From: Clarkia xantiana subsp. parviflora
Lineage: Eukaryota > Streptophyta > Magnoliopsida > Myrtales > Onagraceae
Direction of reading: 5' to 3'
Assembly (NCBI GenBank): GCA_036873135.1
Contig: JAPTYO010000003.1
Coordinates: 25,196,001-25,260,000, forward strand
Length of the DNA stretch: 64,000 bases
Positions 63,367-64,000 of this stretch are shown piece after piece. Made by a program: the position numbers and the translations under genes. The notes below the pieces were generated by a model, which saw only the letters and a program-made list of their open reading frames with translations, did no database searches and was not told the DNA's origin. The first letter of the stretch is position 1; the number at the start of each line of letters is the position of its first letter.

Positions 63367-64000
<634 letters not shown>

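Overview
The window is nuclear DNA from a flowering plant, most likely a eudicot. The species cannot be fixed from sequence alone. The evidence is multi-exon genes with plant-type GT-AG introns, plant-specific families (ASHH2/SDG8, UDP-sugar pyrophosphorylase, ACC oxidase), AT-rich introns and spacers, many MITEs and a Tat-like Ty3/gypsy element. All gene models were assembled by hand by joining reading frames at splice sites, with phase checked at every junction.

Layout: (1) 191-1016, a Mutator-type MITE full of hairpins in front of (2) ASHH2, a histone H3K36 methyltransferase with CW, AWS, SET and post-SET domains (1456-13380, +, 17 exons, 1922 aa). (3) A 3.2 kb spacer holds another MITE and a long inverted-repeat element. 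(4) UDP-sugar pyrophosphorylase (16552-22128, +, 17 exons, 626 aa). (5) A young 10.3 kb LTR retrotransposon (22448-32737, 5-bp target duplication) splits a tandem repeat 3' of USP. It carries a gag-protease with frameshifts, a second gag-like segment, a tandem array and an antisense spliced gene; no reverse transcriptase or integrase was seen. (6) BTB/POZ protein (33363-34168, -, 237 aa). (7) Deoxyhypusine synthase (35341-37735, -, 7 exons, 365 aa) with a hAT-type insertion 176 bp upstream of its start. (8) A TopBP1-like multi-BRCT protein, MEI1 (40976-48409, +, 17 exons, 974 aa), with unusual introns including two U12-type candidates. (9) Three tandem ACO5-like ACC oxidase genes on the minus strand (49773-51448, 55982-58226, and 63367 to beyond the window end); the third has an additional intron.

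ASHH2, MEI1 and ACO5 are close neighbours in Arabidopsis (At1g77300, At1g77320, At1g77330), so the window looks like a conserved block with USP, BTB and DHS between ASHH2 and MEI1. These genes do not form one pathway: they cover chromatin marking, sugar-nucleotide salvage, probable ubiquitin-adaptor function, eIF5A hypusination, meiotic DNA repair and ethylene synthesis.

The most distinctive features are eight non-autonomous elements each flanked by a 9-bp duplication, the hairpin arrays in the first MITE and in the LTRs, the GAG-only retroelement with an antisense gene, and the unusual MEI1 introns.
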